Part shown: in pieces, positions 43,290 to 56,186 of the stretch
Position numbering within the stretch: the first letter of the stretch is position 1
How the letters are laid out: each line of letters begins with the position of its first letter
Source: Diplodia intermedia
Lineage: Eukaryota; Ascomycota; Dothideomycetes; Botryosphaeriales; Botryosphaeriaceae
Reading direction: 5' to 3'
NCBI GenBank assembly: GCA_021495925.1
Contig: JAKEKT010000117.1
Location: forward strand, 1-64,000
DNA: 64,000 bases
Made by a program: the position numbers and the translations under genes
The notes under the pieces: generated by a model
What the model was told of the DNA's origin: nothing
Database searches by the model: none
Seen by the model: only the letters and a program-made list of their open reading frames with translations

Positions 43290-45459
43290 TGCAGGCGAAC
43301 GGCTAGCGGAGAGACACAGAACTCAACTGCCCCATGTGCGATGGAGGAGCAGCGAGAGGCGTGGGGGGCGAGGGAGGCGTGGTTGATGTAGCAGCTCGAG
43401 CTGTCGAGCTTGGACCCGCAACTGACGAGCTCCAGCTTCCTGCTCCGTCATCCACGCGGAGAAATGCGATCGGCTGCCCGTCCGCCTTGGCCGAGCCGCC
43501 ACTCGACACGACACCTTTGCCGTCCATCGCGTCTCTCAATCCTCCCCGGACTCTCGCCTGCTGCACATCTTCCAGCACGGTGCACGGTGTGAGTACACGA
43601 TAGGTTGCAGCTGCAACCGCTGAGCGGCACCAAAAGCTGGGATGCTTGATGCTCCCAAATGACGCCGATTCTACGTCTAGCACGCCAGTTTCACCACCAT
43701 CTGATCGTCAGTATATCCGGTTAGCCTCGTCTGTGCATCCCAGCCAGGTACCCTTCTGTCCGGGCCAGCGCCACTTCTCACACTTTCCTCTCCTCCACGA
43801 CCATCTGCAACAGGTCGCAAAGCTCTACAGCTTCCTTGCTGCCCCACACGCAGCCGACAATAGCCTACGAGATGTGCGCAGCCAAGCAAGGACGCGAGAA
43901 AAGACTTGTCCAGCTTCGGAAGCCCCCCGTAAAGTGGGAGGAGGCTCGGCTGATTTCTGCAGGTCCGCGTACACGTTCGGGTCAAGGCAGTACCTATGCC
44001 GGCTCGGCGTCGCCTTGACAGGAGAAATGATAAGCCAAGACAGACAGTCGCACGACCGATGAGAATCGCCATCGTCAGATTTCTTGACGGCCGCGAAGAC
44101 ACACATGATAGAGAAGCGAGCAGTTACGTGACATGTCGTTTTTGACGGCTAGTCCACACAGCCCAAGCCGCGTCGCGTGAGACTCTCAACAATACCTAGG
44201 TAGCTGGTTCGCAAGGGGCTCTGCGGCCCTTGTATGCTTCATCTTCGGCATCTACGTCGCCTATCAGCCGACGGCGTTTTTTTGGATTGTGGCAAAAAGC
44301 ACTCCAAACCCGGCCGTCAGAAGAGCCGAGATCTCGTGTTTCCGGCGTCAAAGTTCGAGGTGAAGGTTTCCGGTCGTCGAGTGTGATCGAACTGGACGAA
44401 CAAGTCAACTACCTACCGTCGCATAACGATCTGCCAAAGCAATCAAACTGAGGTGATGGGCTGTCTCTTTGAGTTCAATGAGCGAAGGTCTGCTAGTCTC
44501 TAGATGAAATTATACAAAACTTAGTCACTCGAGGCGCACCGCCTAGGACGCCCTATTTCTGATACCGGCTCGAAACTAACACGGGCCTAATAAAGTTGAC
44601 CGGGCCAGCCCCATTCCTCCTGACAGCCGAGTGCGCAAGTGGATGAGTGAGTAGCCATGCCGCCCGAAACGAGATTCAGTCATCTCTTCGCTCCAAGCGC
44701 TGCTAGATACCTCCCTCGTACCTCATGTATAACGCGGGCGAGGCAGCACCAAAGCCTCAGCCCTGACATCGACCCTCACGGAGTCTACACCCCACAATCG
44801 TATTGGAGACAGAGCATATGGAGCAGCAACTCTAAACCGAATCTTTTACACAATATCATTTCCTCTACGCGGACGAACAATGCACGTGGGTGCACGGAAA
44901 AATAAAGTACACACTGGTATAGCCCCGTATCGGCAACCAAAAGCAACAGAAGGCAAAATCGACCAAAAGAAGAATAAAAAAAAAATAGAAACAGCCACGA
45001 CAAGTATATTCGAGTAGAGCAGTAGAGGAGCAAAGGCAAAGGAAATGTCTGTGTCGAGCTGTCGGGTTTACCACTAGCAATAATCGCTGATCGCCACCCA
45101 TCACCCGAGCCAAACCCCAAGGGAAGAAGTCCCGTTCCCGGCGAACGCGGAGGGAGGGAGCGAGGAAAAATAGGAGTGCAAGAGAAAAGAAGAACAAGGA
45201 AACAAGACAGGCCGTATTACCCATCCGCCCATACTACAATACACCACAAAGCCCATCGCCTCACACCCTATCCGTCGTTCGCGTGCGTCACTTGAGCGTC
45301 GCCGCTCTCGAGAGAGCAGCTGTGCGCTCGTCATCATACCCGCCGCCTATTTACTCCGTAGTCCCGTTTTTGCAGTTCCATGAAGCCACCATCCCAATTT
45401 TGTTCTTTTTAGGAATCCCTGTTACTTAGAATCGACAGACCTGATGTTGTTCATTTCGT
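43290..45459. other. intergenic between M28 peptidase and tricalbin 3' end
   Basis: About 2.2 kb: the promoter of the minus-strand peptidase and the 3' region of tricalbin. Short frames only. A/T-rich stretches occur at 44,970-44,990. No RNA gene or repeat was recognised. Confidence 0.55.
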
Positions 45460-48400
45460 TTAGTGTCCACTTGGCGTCACACTCCTGTCTCTTCGAGAAC
45501 CAAACATACCCCTCGTCCGGATGCTCTTCGGGCTACCGCTAGCCGCGTTGCTCATCTGGTCGCTGGACATGAAGCTGGTGCGGAGCAAGACCGAGCCGCC
45601 ACCCGCCTTGACGAGCTTCTCGGCCCCGCCGCTGCCCTGGTCGTCGAGGAAAAAGACGTGGTCGCCAAGTTCGTCGTCGGACCCGAAGGTGCTGTGGTTC
45701 TTAACCGTGATCTTGAACTGCGTATCAGCCGTGCACTGTGTTCTGACCGTCTCGCGGTTGGGGTCAAAGTCGACCGTGCCCGAGGACGACTTGATGTCCT
45801 TGGTCTTGTGGATCTCCTTGAGCTGGCCCCTGGGGTTGAGCATGGCTAGGTGGACGCGGACGTTGGCAGATGGCGGGTAGCCCATGGCGGTCAGAATGCC
45901 AATCGATGCAACGCCCGATTCCGCGCCACCAGGTGAAGGGCCAAAGCCCGACGCGATGGACGCTGCACCCATCGACTTGTGGCGCGAGTGCGGTGTGGTC
46001 GGGGGCTCTGCCGAGTCAACATTGATCTGCGGAGGGGAAGAGCTGCCAGCGGCGTCACCGTTCGGTACGGGTGGCGGAGGAGACTCGTCTTCGCTGTCAG
46101 CGTCCTTGGCTCCACGACTCTTGCGGCGCCCCTTCAGGCCAAGAGCCTTGCCAACACCACCGCCGACGAACGTTGCGCCCTTGATGACATTGCCTCCAAC
46201 GAATACTGCGCCCTTGCCGACACCCTTGACAGGAGCGCCAATGACCTTTCCGGGAGCAGCGAAAGTTCCAGAGAATGTCGAAGAGCCTTGCCTCGAGCGC
46301 ATAACGAACTCTGGTTTGAACAACATCTTCAGTCTGATAGCGCCGCTCTTGCCATCGAGCCCAAGAGTGACCTCTTGCTGCTTGAACGGCTCAAGCACGT
46401 TCAGGTTGATGGCAGCGCCGCCCAAGAAGTCAGCCTTGTCACCAAAGTCCCAGTCGAACACGTCCACTTTGAACTCAGCAGCGGTTCTGCTCCTGACCGG
46501 AACCTCGAAGAATTCGTTCCACGCGGGGTGCAGCGTCTTCTTCTGCTTATCGGTCTTGTAAACGTCCTTGCCGTTAAGAACAAACTTGCAGTATGGGTCA
46601 GAGTAGCCGTTGCGGTCGGCAGCGGGGAGATCTGCAGCATCGAGAACATCGACGCGGAGAGTTCCGCTGTTGTTGAACGACTCCGACGGGTCCAGCTGCA
46701 TCTTCACGGGAAGATACTTGAGAGACACGGTGACCTTGTTCTCCTTGCCATCCTTGTCACGGAAGGAAAGAACAGTTGGGGTGTACTGCATTTGTTAGAC
46801 CAAAGAATAGCCAAGACACATGGAAACGTTTTGCTTACCAAACAGCGACGGAGAGTATCGAGAGTGGATCCCTGGAGCTTTCCGATGATCTCGTCCTCCT
46901 CACCCTCACCCTTCTTGTCAAGGTGCTCAACAAGGCGCAGAGTAATACGTGAGAAGTCGAGTTCGCGGATCATGGCATCACCAACTGACAGACGATTAGC
47001 GCTCGCTGCAAATTTCTACCGGGAAGAAAACCTTACTTTCGTTGAAAACCGTGTGTTTCGACTTGATCTTCGAGCTGGAGTAGCTCGCAAAGATCTGGTC
47101 ATCCATGAGAACCTCGAGGTAGCAGTCCGTGTGTGCGAACTCGCCCTCAACGAGCTTGAATACGAGCAGACCGGACTCTGTAATCTTGATGTCAGTCTCT
47201 CTTCTCATTGGATGGGTGAATAGAATGTAAACTTACCGTACTCGCTCAGCTCCTCGGCATTCAAGGTGATCTTAGGCACTTCTGGCTTTCTCTCGAGCAC
47301 TGATTCTTGCTCCTTCTCGCCTTCGGCGAGCTTCTTGGCAAGATCTGCCGAGCCATTAGTGCTGACGCGGTTGAGAGATGAGATAGTACCACTCTGCTCA
47401 TTGCGCTCAGCAAGCATCGCGGAACCAGTGCTGCTCTTCGGAGTGTGGCCAGGAGTGCGGCTAGGTCTTGAGTCCATACTGGGACGGCGAGTATCGATGC
47501 TGCTGCGTGCTTCGTCGGAGTCCTCATCTTCGGGATCGACAACGTTGAGTACGGGGTAGAAGGAGGCCGAGTAGTTGAGGTTACCCTTGGGCGGAGACGT
47601 AGGGCCCGTGCGCAGACCGTGAGACAAAACCGTCTTGTCCTCAAACACCTCATACTCGCCGTTCTCGTTCTGCTGGAGGAAGTCTTCCACAGGAAGTTCG
47701 ACATGACCCAGAGATCGATCCTTGCCAACATTTTCCTCGTCCATGACCTCAAGAATGAGCCTCTCACGAGCTGTATGAACAGGCACGTAGACAACCTCGT
47801 CCCAGTCAGGGTTGAGGTTGTTCTTGAACGTGACAGTACGGCCCTTTTCGATACCAGAGAGCAAGACGCGGACGTAGGGATCAGACTTGCCCATGGTCTC
47901 GACGTTGCGAAGCTCACGGGCACCGTGGAAGTGAAGACGCATGACACCAACGGGTTTGATGTAGCCACCACCTCCGCCAAGAGCGCCCTTCAAAGCAACG
48001 GGCTTCCACTGGAGCGTCATCTTGGCGCGGCCAGTCTTGACACCGGCCAAGTTAAACCAATCCTTACCTTGCTCCATCAGGTCAAGCATATCAGTAAGCT
48101 TGACCTGGTAGGTGCCAATGATAGGATCGGTCGCGAGGTCACGGTCGTCCTTGATGACGAGGCCAAGCTTAGCCTTCTTCCTGTCGGTGATGAGCAGCTC
48201 CTTGGTAGCGTCAGGCCAGACGGGGTTGTTTGTGCGCTTGAGCTTCTTCGAAATGTGGACTTCCTTGCCGTTCAGCAGGAGAACCGCGTAGGGGTTGAGT
48301 TGACCGATCATGCTCTTGCTGTTGTCCAGCTCCTTCGCTTGCTCGACCGTAAATTTAGCAATACCAGTAGACGATTCCGGGGGAGGCATTTCGGTGCCAT

Positions 48401-50427
48401 CATCATTTTTGAAGCCCTCAAGAACGGGGAAGAAACGGATGTCTGCATGGATGACACCGCGCGGCCTGCCGTTGGCCAGGACCTCGAGACCCTGGTTCTC
48501 AAAGAAGTCGTTCTCCTCAAGCTGATCAAGAGCGAATGAGGCAACACCGAGCTCCTTGTCCTTGCGAATCTCGTTGTAGTCGTAGACTGCCAGAGTAAGC
48601 GTATCCTTGAGGGTAGTAACAATGACATTGACGGTTTCGGCCCAGTTGGGGTTAGCATTCTCATGCACAGTCTTCGTGCGTCCAAGCACCTCCCGGTTGT
48701 TGATAGAAACAGTCGCGTACGGGTCGGGAGTGCCGGAGAACTTGTCAGGGTTCTTCAGGCCCTTGGCACCGTGGAAAGTGATCTGCAGGACACCAATAGC
48801 CTGGTCGACAGGGCTGCCAGCCAACATCTTCGCGATTTCAATCGGGAAGACATTCGGCGCGTACATCATGGGGCCAAGATTGGCATGGATCTGTTCCTGG
48901 ATGAACGTCTCCAGCCCAGGGATGAAGTTGATATCAAAACCGAAAGTGTCACCACCAAGGGGCTTGCAGACATAGTCGATATGGGGGCGCTCAAGGAAGC
49001 AGAACTCGACCTTCTCGATGTGCGGGAAAGCAAGTTGAAGTTTCACCTTCAGCCTCATGATGCCGGAGAAGGCCATATCCTCAACGATGACATCAAGGCC
49101 CTTGCTGACCACGCCCTTTCCGACACGAATTTCGAGCACGACCTTGGGGTTCTGCTTGTTCTTGATCTGACGAGCCGTGAGATCCGAGACATCGTTCGGA
49201 GTGAAGCTGAACTTCCAATCCATCAAGACGACGTCGTCCTCGGTCTTTGGGTAAGTCTTGACGTGCTCCATGCGCGGCGGCTTGGTGCCGAGGACGAAGA
49301 GCTTCATCCTCAAGCTTTCCAAAAAGGTGGGGCATGAAGTCGAGAGGACCTGATCGACGGTGCTGATAATAGTCGCGCAGAGAACCGGGGCGTAGATGGG
49401 CCAGAACTTGACCAAAAAGCTGTTGATCCACTCCAGGCTCTCAGTATCCGTCTCCAGGCGGGCCTTGGCCATCTCGCGGTTGAGGTCGTCTCGGAAGTTT
49501 CTCCGTACGCGGCGGATCGAGGTACGGTAGTAGGTTGCGCAGAATGCCATGACGATGAAAAGCCAGCCCAGGCCGCCGCCCAGGACGGCTATAACCCATG
49601 AAGCGAAGCATGAGAAGGCAATTACACCGGCGTTCTGGTACCAGTCTAGATGCCACGTTTGTCAGATCGAAATCAGGCAGGTTTGCTTAGCGAAGGGCAA
49701 TGCTTACCTCCAAAGAACTTATCGTCCAGCGCGCCCTCAATAAGGGTTTGATGGTCTGCCAGTGTGCCCTCGTCGTCGTCGTCGAAATCGCCGGGCATGC
49801 CGAAGCGTGGAGCCCAGCCAACGCGGTCCCACTTCTTCTCCTCGTCCTCCGGGGCGGTCACGGCAGAGAAGTCCGACCTAGCCGTGGGCGAGACGGGCGG
49901 CGGCTCAATGGCACCGGCCTTGGAGGGCGAAGGCAGGTCATACTTGGCAATGGAGCCGTCGTCCTGGACGCGGATTAGCGGGATGGTGGTGCTGTGGCGA
50001 GACAGGAAGCCCATGGCGGCGAGGGCGGGGTCTTACGGCATCAGACACGAGCGCTGTGGCCTTGGGTTTATGGTCGTGGTGAAACCCTGGCGGAAGATGC
50101 TGCCGAGCAAAACCGTCAGTGCTGCGCGGATCTACGGTGCCGGGCCACACATGCCGTGCAGGCGCGCGGGTGGGTCGGGCAAAGGGGCACACAATTGGTA
50201 ATTTGCGAGGAGATGCGGAGGGCGGGACTCACGGAGCGGGCTTGAGCAGCCTTGTCGGCGGGCGAGGCGTCGGGGTTAAAGGCCAGGGCGGCCCCAGCCC
50301 CGCCGGCCCTGCGGCCTTCGTCGAGCATCTTCTGCTCGGCATCCTCGGGCGACACGTTGGTGTTGGGGTCCTGTGCGGCCTCGATGGCGCCCTGCTGCTT
50401 GAGCTCGGCGTCCTGCCGTGAGGCCAT
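45460..50427 (-). CDS. tricalbin-like ER-plasma membrane tether (SMP and C2 domains)
   Basis: Seven exons: 50,233-50,427, 50,037-50,099, 49,708-49,963, 47,237-49,645, 47,037-47,177, 46,839-46,984 and 45,460-46,785. The introns are 52-133 bases with GTAAG/GTGAG donors. The product has 1511 residues. A disordered acidic head is followed by an ER hairpin at about 172-211 (VIAFSCFASWVIAVLGGGLG, WLFIVMAFCATYY). The SMP lipid-transfer domain is at about 235-450 (SLEWINSFLVKFWPIYAPVL to FIQEQIHANLGPMMYAPNVF). C2 domains start near 463 (GVLQITFHGAKGL), 590 (AKFTVEQAKELDN), 728 (GVMRLHFHGAREL), 975 and 1112 (GTLRVDVLDAADLP), several with the calcium-binding D.YSDPY/SDPY/TPDPY pattern. By family knowledge tricalbins hold cortical ER to the plasma membrane and move lipids. 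Exon 2 (HLPPGFHHDHKPKATALVSDA) and the join to DDGSIAKYDLPSP are supported by family sequence. The frame beginning MGFLSRHS is intronic. Confidence 0.92.
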
Positions 50428-52091
50428 GGCTGGCTGTGCCCGCAGGTGGGTGCGCAACGAACGAGCGGAGGTGTATCCGGCGACAGCGGCGTGGTGTGGG
50501 CAAGCTGTGGGCGGCGGAGAGGTCAATCGCGCTGCTGGAGCTGGCCGGCGGCGGGCGGGACACGGGCGTAGGTGGGTAGGGCGGAGGAATTGGTGGTGAT
50601 ATGGAGGCGGGACTCCTATGGCTGCGATCGGGCATGCAGGACGGCGATGGGAGTTGGCTTGCTGGCCTTGGCTGACGGGAGCGAAGCCCAGAGCTTGGAC
50701 CCAGCAATAGCAGCAGGCAGGGTCCGCCTAGGCGACCACCCCGCGCTGAGAGCTTGCTTCACGCTGCGGCCGATCGCACACACACACGCGGCCTGCTCCA
50801 GTGGCGCGCGCGTGTCCAAACGGCGCTGGGTGCCGGTGTTCCAGAGTGCACACGCTGGCAACACGCAGCAGTACACTGTGGCATCAATGACGCCGGGCCA
50901 TTACGTGCAGCCTGCGCCGATCGAGCGCTCCGAGCTCAGGCCCCTGCGCGCCGCACCCCCGTAAAACCTGCTGCTGCCGTGCTCCCCAGCCTCACCAGCC
51001 CATCCCACCGCGCACGACACCACGCCATGCGCTCCCACGCGCTCGAAAAGCCCGCGGCGCCGCTTGGCTGCTGGCTGGCCGCTAGCTGCGGCGTCCCAGC
51101 TCAACAGCCCCGTGCGCAACCACGATCCAGGGCAAGCTGAACCACTGCTGCACAGCCACGGTACGGTGATGCGCCGGAGCTACCATGTCCATCATTAGTA
51201 TGGCGGTGGATCGACGACGTCTTCTGGAAGGGTGCTCCCGGCCCCGAGCCGGCCACTTGCGCAAATCATCGCTGGGTGCCGAAGCGCGCGCATTCCCGCA
51301 CCAGGATAAAAAATGGTTGAGGCCTGACGCAGCGCAAGGCGCCCGGCGACTGCGTCTGTTCAAAACATTCCCGCAGCAGCAGTGGCGTCACAGCCCTCGC
51401 GCGACCTGTCATGGCGGGCGGCCGTGCGCCTCGTCCAGCGCAGCGCCGCAAGTCATGTCGCCTCGCCGCCGCTCCAATCGAGCCATCTCGCTTAGTTGCC
51501 GATTTCCGTGCTTGGTGCTTGGCCCCTCCAGCCCCTCCATGCACAGCTGAAAACACGCCCGGCCCGAGGCCGATTGCGCCGTCCGCACCCACTTCGCCTG
51601 CGACGGCCGTTGGTTTGGCGTGCTTGCGTCGTTCGCGCGCTGCTGAACTCCCCACACGCTTCCGGCGCTGCCGGCCCCGGCAAGCCACCACCGTTATGCC
51701 AGCCGAGATGCTCCAGCGCTGTGGTCACTATAGGAGAACGTGCTGCGTCTGGCGCTGTCGTAGCGAAATAGCTCTTTCTTGTTTACAAATACCCGGCCGA
51801 GAGACTCCTTGCGTCTGAGTCACCCCTTTACCCCTTCCCTATCCATCAATGATCTTCCTGTAACGCCGTCTGTCCTTAGCGAAATCCCATCTGCGAAATG
51901 CCCTACCCCTTACTCCTGGAAGCGATATGAGAAAATCGCAATTATGCCACCGCATTCTGATGCTCGCCATGGCGACGTCAAAGGAGATCTCTAAAAAATA
52001 CTAACTCCCCGCCGGCGCGCTGCTACCCGCTCGATCCAAGACTAGAAGCACATCCCCTGATGATCCCTCGAATCTCTAGAACGCCTCGCTC
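50428..52091. other. tricalbin promoter and AAA ATPase 3' region
   Basis: About 1.7 kb, GC-rich up to 51.7 kb and then AT-richer. Overlapping frames on both strands are compositional. No gene was recognised. Confidence 0.6.
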
Positions 52092-54359
52092 TTAGCAGAA
52101 GATCGACGACTTGGTCCTCTCCGTTTCTCTGTTGGCGTTGTGTAGATGCTGTGTGACGTCCAACACGGTCACAACGTGCTCATACGTCAACGCCGTCTCC
52201 TTCCGCGACGCCAGCAGCTGGGCCGTCTTGAGGACGTTCTTGATCTGCCGGCCATTCATGTTCATGAGGGACAGCGAATCCAGCTGCCGGTCGGTGATGG
52301 CGTGTTTCTCGGGCGACGCCGCCAGGAAGTTCTTCCACACGGTGAGCCGGGAGCCGACGCTGAGCTCGGGGTACTCGAGCGAGATGTGGATGCGGGACTG
52401 GAAGGCGGCGTCGAACGTCTGCACGCGGTTCGTGGTCAGGAACATGATGCCCTCGTAGTACTCCAGGATCCGCAGGAAGATGGTGACCAGCTTGTTGCGC
52501 TCCAGCTCGTGCAGCGAGCGCTCCTCCAGGAACACGTCCGCCTCGTCGAGCAGCAGGATGGCGTTCCACTTGGTGCACATCTCCAGGATGTCCGATAGCT
52601 TCTCCTCCACCGAGCCCGGATCCAGGCCGAGGTCGCCGGCGGACATCATGTACAGCGGAACGCGCATTTCCTCGGCAACCGACTCGGCCGTGAGCGTCTT
52701 TCCGACACCGGGAGGCCCGCAGAGCAGGAGAATGATGCCCTTGCCCTTGCCCTCGATGACGTCGTCGAACGAGGCCTTCACCCTGCGCTGCGTCTCGGTG
52801 AATCCAAGGATCAGCTCCTTTTGGTTGGCCGGCAGCACCAGAGACTCAAACGCGTTCGTCTGCCATTCGATCTCGCGCACGCTGTTGACGAACAAGTTCA
52901 GCCACTGTTTCGATTTGAGGGAGTAGCCTCGAAGCAAGGGGGTGGCGATGAGCTTCTGCTCCTCGGTCAGAGGCGGACGCTGCGACTCCTCATTCTCGTC
53001 ATCGAAATCGCCATCGCAGGGCATGCCATCGTACTGAACTTCAGAGCCGCAGTAAGAGTCGTTGTCGCTGCAGTCGCCATCGTCGTTGCCGTCAGCCTCG
53101 TCACCGGAAGTGTCGGCAATACCTGCAGATGTCGTTGGCTTGTCCGTCAGAGGATTGGTGTAGATGGCAAAGTTGGGCTCGAAGCGGTTCCAGCCGTACG
53201 TATCAATGACCACGCGGCCCTTGATGTTGTACTTCTGCCTCTTGCCCCAACTGTCCTCCTTCCATGCGAGACCATGGTATCCCTTGTAGTGCGAGCCTGC
53301 GAGGGCCTCGAACTTGGCGCCTCTCTCCAACAGCCTCTTGCGCAGAGCCTCGGAGTCCTGGTGATACTCAATCGGATACGCGGCAAGCTGATGGATAGGC
53401 TTGGTGCCTGTGTAGCCGAGGATCTTGATGTTCAAGCTGCTTGTACCGAACTGCGTCCCATTCCAATCGACGTATTTGCAGCGTACATAAAAGCAGGGCC
53501 TCTGGTGGTCGTCACAGCCGTATCGGGTATCGGAGAGCTTCAAGGCAGTCTCCTGGCCGTCATTGCGGCAGTAGACTATGGCGCCAGGCTGGAATAGGGT
53601 CCACAGATGCTCGTAGGTCATGACGCCCTTGGAGATCAAGTCCTGGGACGACTCGATGGTTTCCTTGAACTCGGAATTCAACACGTCGAGGAGGATCTTG
53701 GCGTGTTCCTTGGTCGTCCGCTCATCTTCCGACTTCGACTCCGGGTCCAGCTTGTCGATTGCACGCTTCAGCTCGGGCCATCTGTGGATGAGCGGCTGGA
53801 AACGACCGTCGAACTCCAACCGCTTCAAGCCAGCAGTCACGCCGGGGTAGCCCTTGAGGACGCGCTCAAGGAGCTTCTTCAAGAGTGGACTCTGGATGAC
53901 GATGGAGTGCATCTCCAGGACCTTTCGAGGGTCGTTGTACACCTTGACGTTGCGCACGAGGAGTGCCCATTTCGCCGTCTCGGCGTTCTCAACGGGCTTG
54001 CCGATGTCCTTGGGAGGCTCGTTTTCCCAGATGAAGCGACCGCGCTTGTCTTCCTTGCCGGAGTAGAGGTGCTTCAGGCCGGGTGACATGCCGACCTTGG
54101 AAGGGTCCAAGGTTTCTGCCGCCTTGTCCTCCTTTTTGACCTCCTCTTTCTCGTCTTTCTCGTCCTTGGCCTCGCCATCTTCGCTCTTCTTCTCGTCAGT
54201 CTCTGCCGCCTTCTCACCGTTTGCTACCGTCTCGGTTGAGTTCCTGCAACAACAGCAGCAGTGTGTGGTGTTCTTGGCGCTGTGTTTCTGTGCCTGCGTC
54301 GCCGCCTTCGGAGCATCAGCATCCTCAGACGAGGAGCTGTCGTACATGTGCGGCGCCAT
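52092..54359 (-). CDS. AAA+ ATPase with fungal DUF7025-type N-terminal domain
   Basis: Single exon, 755 residues, start at the ATG in GGCGCCATGG read on the opposite strand (MAPHMYDSSSSEDAD). An acidic/Lys-rich head carries a CCCCCR run near residue 35. The middle domain (LWTLFQPGAIVYCRNDGQET, CFYVRCKYVDWNGTQFG, ERGAKFEALAGSHYKGYHGL) matches the domain that precedes the ATPase in a large fungal family. The AAA module has Walker A CGPPGVGKTLTAE, Walker B ILLLDEADVFLEERS, sensor-1 MFLTTNRV and an arginine-finger region AAFQSRIHISLEYP. Both Walker motifs are intact. The cellular role of this family is not established; relatives are often annotated as BCS1- or proteasome-like by similarity. An acidic linker (DTSGDEADGNDDGDCSDNDS) separates the domains. 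Confidence 0.9.
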   Translation of the reverse strand: MAPHMYDSSSSEDADAPKAATQAQKHSAKNTTHCCCCCRNSTETVANGEKAAETDEKKSEDGEAKDEKDEKEEVKKEDKAAETLDPSKVGMSPGLKHLYSGKEDKRGRFIWENEPPKDIGKPVENAETAKWALLVRNVKVYNDPRKVLEMHSIVIQSPLLKKLLERVLKGYPGVTAGLKRLEFDGRFQPLIHRWPELKRAIDKLDPESKSEDERTTKEHAKILLDVLNSEFKETIESSQDLISKGVMTYEHLWTLFQPGAIVYCRNDGQETALKLSDTRYGCDDHQRPCFYVRCKYVDWNGTQFGTSSLNIKILGYTGTKPIHQLAAYPIEYHQDSEALRKRLLERGAKFEALAGSHYKGYHGLAWKEDSWGKRQKYNIKGRVVIDTYGWNRFEPNFAIYTNPLTDKPTTSAGIADTSGDEADGNDDGDCSDNDSYCGSEVQYDGMPCDGDFDDENEESQRPPLTEEQKLIATPLLRGYSLKSKQWLNLFVNSVREIEWQTNAFESLVLPANQKELILGFTETQRRVKASFDDVIEGKGKGIILLLCGPPGVGKTLTAESVAEEMRVPLYMMSAGDLGLDPGSVEEKLSDILEMCTKWNAILLLDEADVFLEERSLHELERNKLVTIFLRILEYYEGIMFLTTNRVQTFDAAFQSRIHISLEYPELSVGSRLTVWKNFLAASPEKHAITDRQLDSLSLMNMNGRQIKNVLKTAQLLASRKETALTYEHVVTVLDVTQHLHNANRETERTKSSIFC

Positions 54360-56186
54360 GGTGAGGGGGTTTCCCTTCGAACCAAGGCTCGGGGTCAAAG
54401 GTTGGGAGAGTCAAGTGATGTGCTGACTACAGGAGTGCAGCGTATGGAGTGGAGGATGGAAGTGAGGTAGTGAGAGAGTGGTACTGCGCGCGCCCTTTTC
54501 TGTCTGACAGGCGGTGGAGCGGCAAAGAGTCATCGATGGAGCAGAAAGCGGGTTGTCGCCGATGCTACTCTTTTAAGGACACCGCTGCTGCTGCCTGCCT
54601 TAGATCTGAACATCAAACACGCGGAAGACACGAGGCTGAGCAGCGCGAGCACCAGCGCGCCCACGCGGGCCATCCAATGAGGCGGGCGGCGTACGGCTTA
54701 GCGCTGCTTGTTGCCTGGCGCTATCCACCAGCGACGCAGATGAGGCTGAGGCGGGGTCTTCTGAGAGGCAGCAGCAAACCGAGCATCGCCCGTCTCACGC
54801 TGCCAACTGGCGCAGGCTGCAGCTAGGACAAGCTACATGCCACATGCAATGACAAGCGACAGGTCAAACCTTCGGGGACGGCCCCAGTAGTGCCGCTGCG
54901 GGTGAGCTCGAATACATCAGCAACGGCAGGCGCCATGGAACACGGCCAATGACACCGCTGCAAGAGGTACGCCGTGGTACGCCGTGGTACATGACGAGTG
55001 ACGTTGGCTGGCTGGCTGCTGCCTTGCAACGGACAAGTGGCAGTGCGGACTCCAGCCACAGCGGCGCCACAGCGAGAGGTCAAGGTGGGGGACTGCGAGT
55101 GCCGGCCGACCTAGGCATGTCCTCGCGATATCGCATGAATCCCATGCTGCATGTATTTGTACAAGCCTCCAATCTCGCATCCATGTTCGGATCTCTGCTT
55201 GCACCCCCGTGCAGCGCGCGTCGCGGGGCACAGAAGGCTCAAATCGATGCCGGGATCGGGGTCAGGACGAGGGCCCGTGTGCCCGAAGATGCTGTCTCAC
55301 CACGAGCAACCAGAATTACTCACGCCGTGCCGGCCGGCGGCGGTCAGAAGGCATGTGTTGTTGAGGTGCGGCGGCTCCAGTGCCGGCTGTCCACGTTGGA
55401 CGTCGTACGAGACGCACCCTTCTCCAGAGCCCCCGTCTCAGGTCCCTTGCCGCGATTGTGCCATGGCGCGGTGGAGACATCCGGGGTGCCAGCAGCATCT
55501 TATACCGCGAGCCGTGCTGAGCCATTTCCCCCGTCCCATGCCGGTGCGACGCTACAAGGCGCGGGCACGGTCCGGCCCAGTCAAAGGGCAGCGCGCGCAC
55601 GCCATGCTGCAAGGTCCGCGGGGCCGGCGACGAGCCCTTTTCCCGTGCATGAAGAAGGCCCAAAATTGCGAGACGGCGACGGCTAAGCCGATTGGAGCAG
55701 CCGGGGGCTTCTAGAAGCCGTGAGCCGCGGCTGGCTCGAAGCGGCAGCGGACCAGCGGCGGCCGGTCAGCATCAAGCCGGGACGAAACCCGCCATCACAG
55801 TCACAGAGCTCAAGGGCCGATAGACGGGTTGCACGAGCGCGGGCTAGGGCGTGGGCAGAGGCGTATCAGCGCCGCTAGAGCAGGGCAGGGCTCTCGCTGC
55901 GCTGGGCTGCTGCAGGCCGCGGGCGCCACGGCAGGCTGGTGGTGTGCCCGCTCAGAGACAGCCGGCCCCCGTCCCACAAAAATGCAGTCTGACTCTGGGC
56001 CGCGCTGCGCTCGCGTCGCCCGGCCCGCGCGACTTGCCCGCCGCGGCTTAGCGAGGCGCCCGGCCGTGAATTTCGTGCCAGAACCCTGAGAAGCTTGACG
56101 CACAAGCAGCAGTCACTCCTCTCCCCGCTGATATTACTAGCCAGCCCGCCACCGCCCGCCGCTCCCTCTCCTTCTTCTCCTTCACG
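54360..56186. other. divergent promoter between AAA ATPase and APRT
   Basis: About 1.8 kb. A direct repeat GTACGCCGTG occurs twice at 54,966-54,985. GC content is high throughout. No coding sequence or RNA gene was recognised. Confidence 0.6.

Noticed and set aside
45979..47223. 414-codon plus-strand frame opposite tricalbin exons
   Set aside because: Crosses several tricalbin introns and exons on the other strand and has no recognisable protein.
49964..50014. MGFLSRHSTTIPLIRVQ as the tricalbin start
   Set aside because: It lies in an intron ending GTCCAG. The upstream exons (MASRQDAEL..., HLPPGFHHDHKPK...) join directly to DDGSIAKYDL as in the family.
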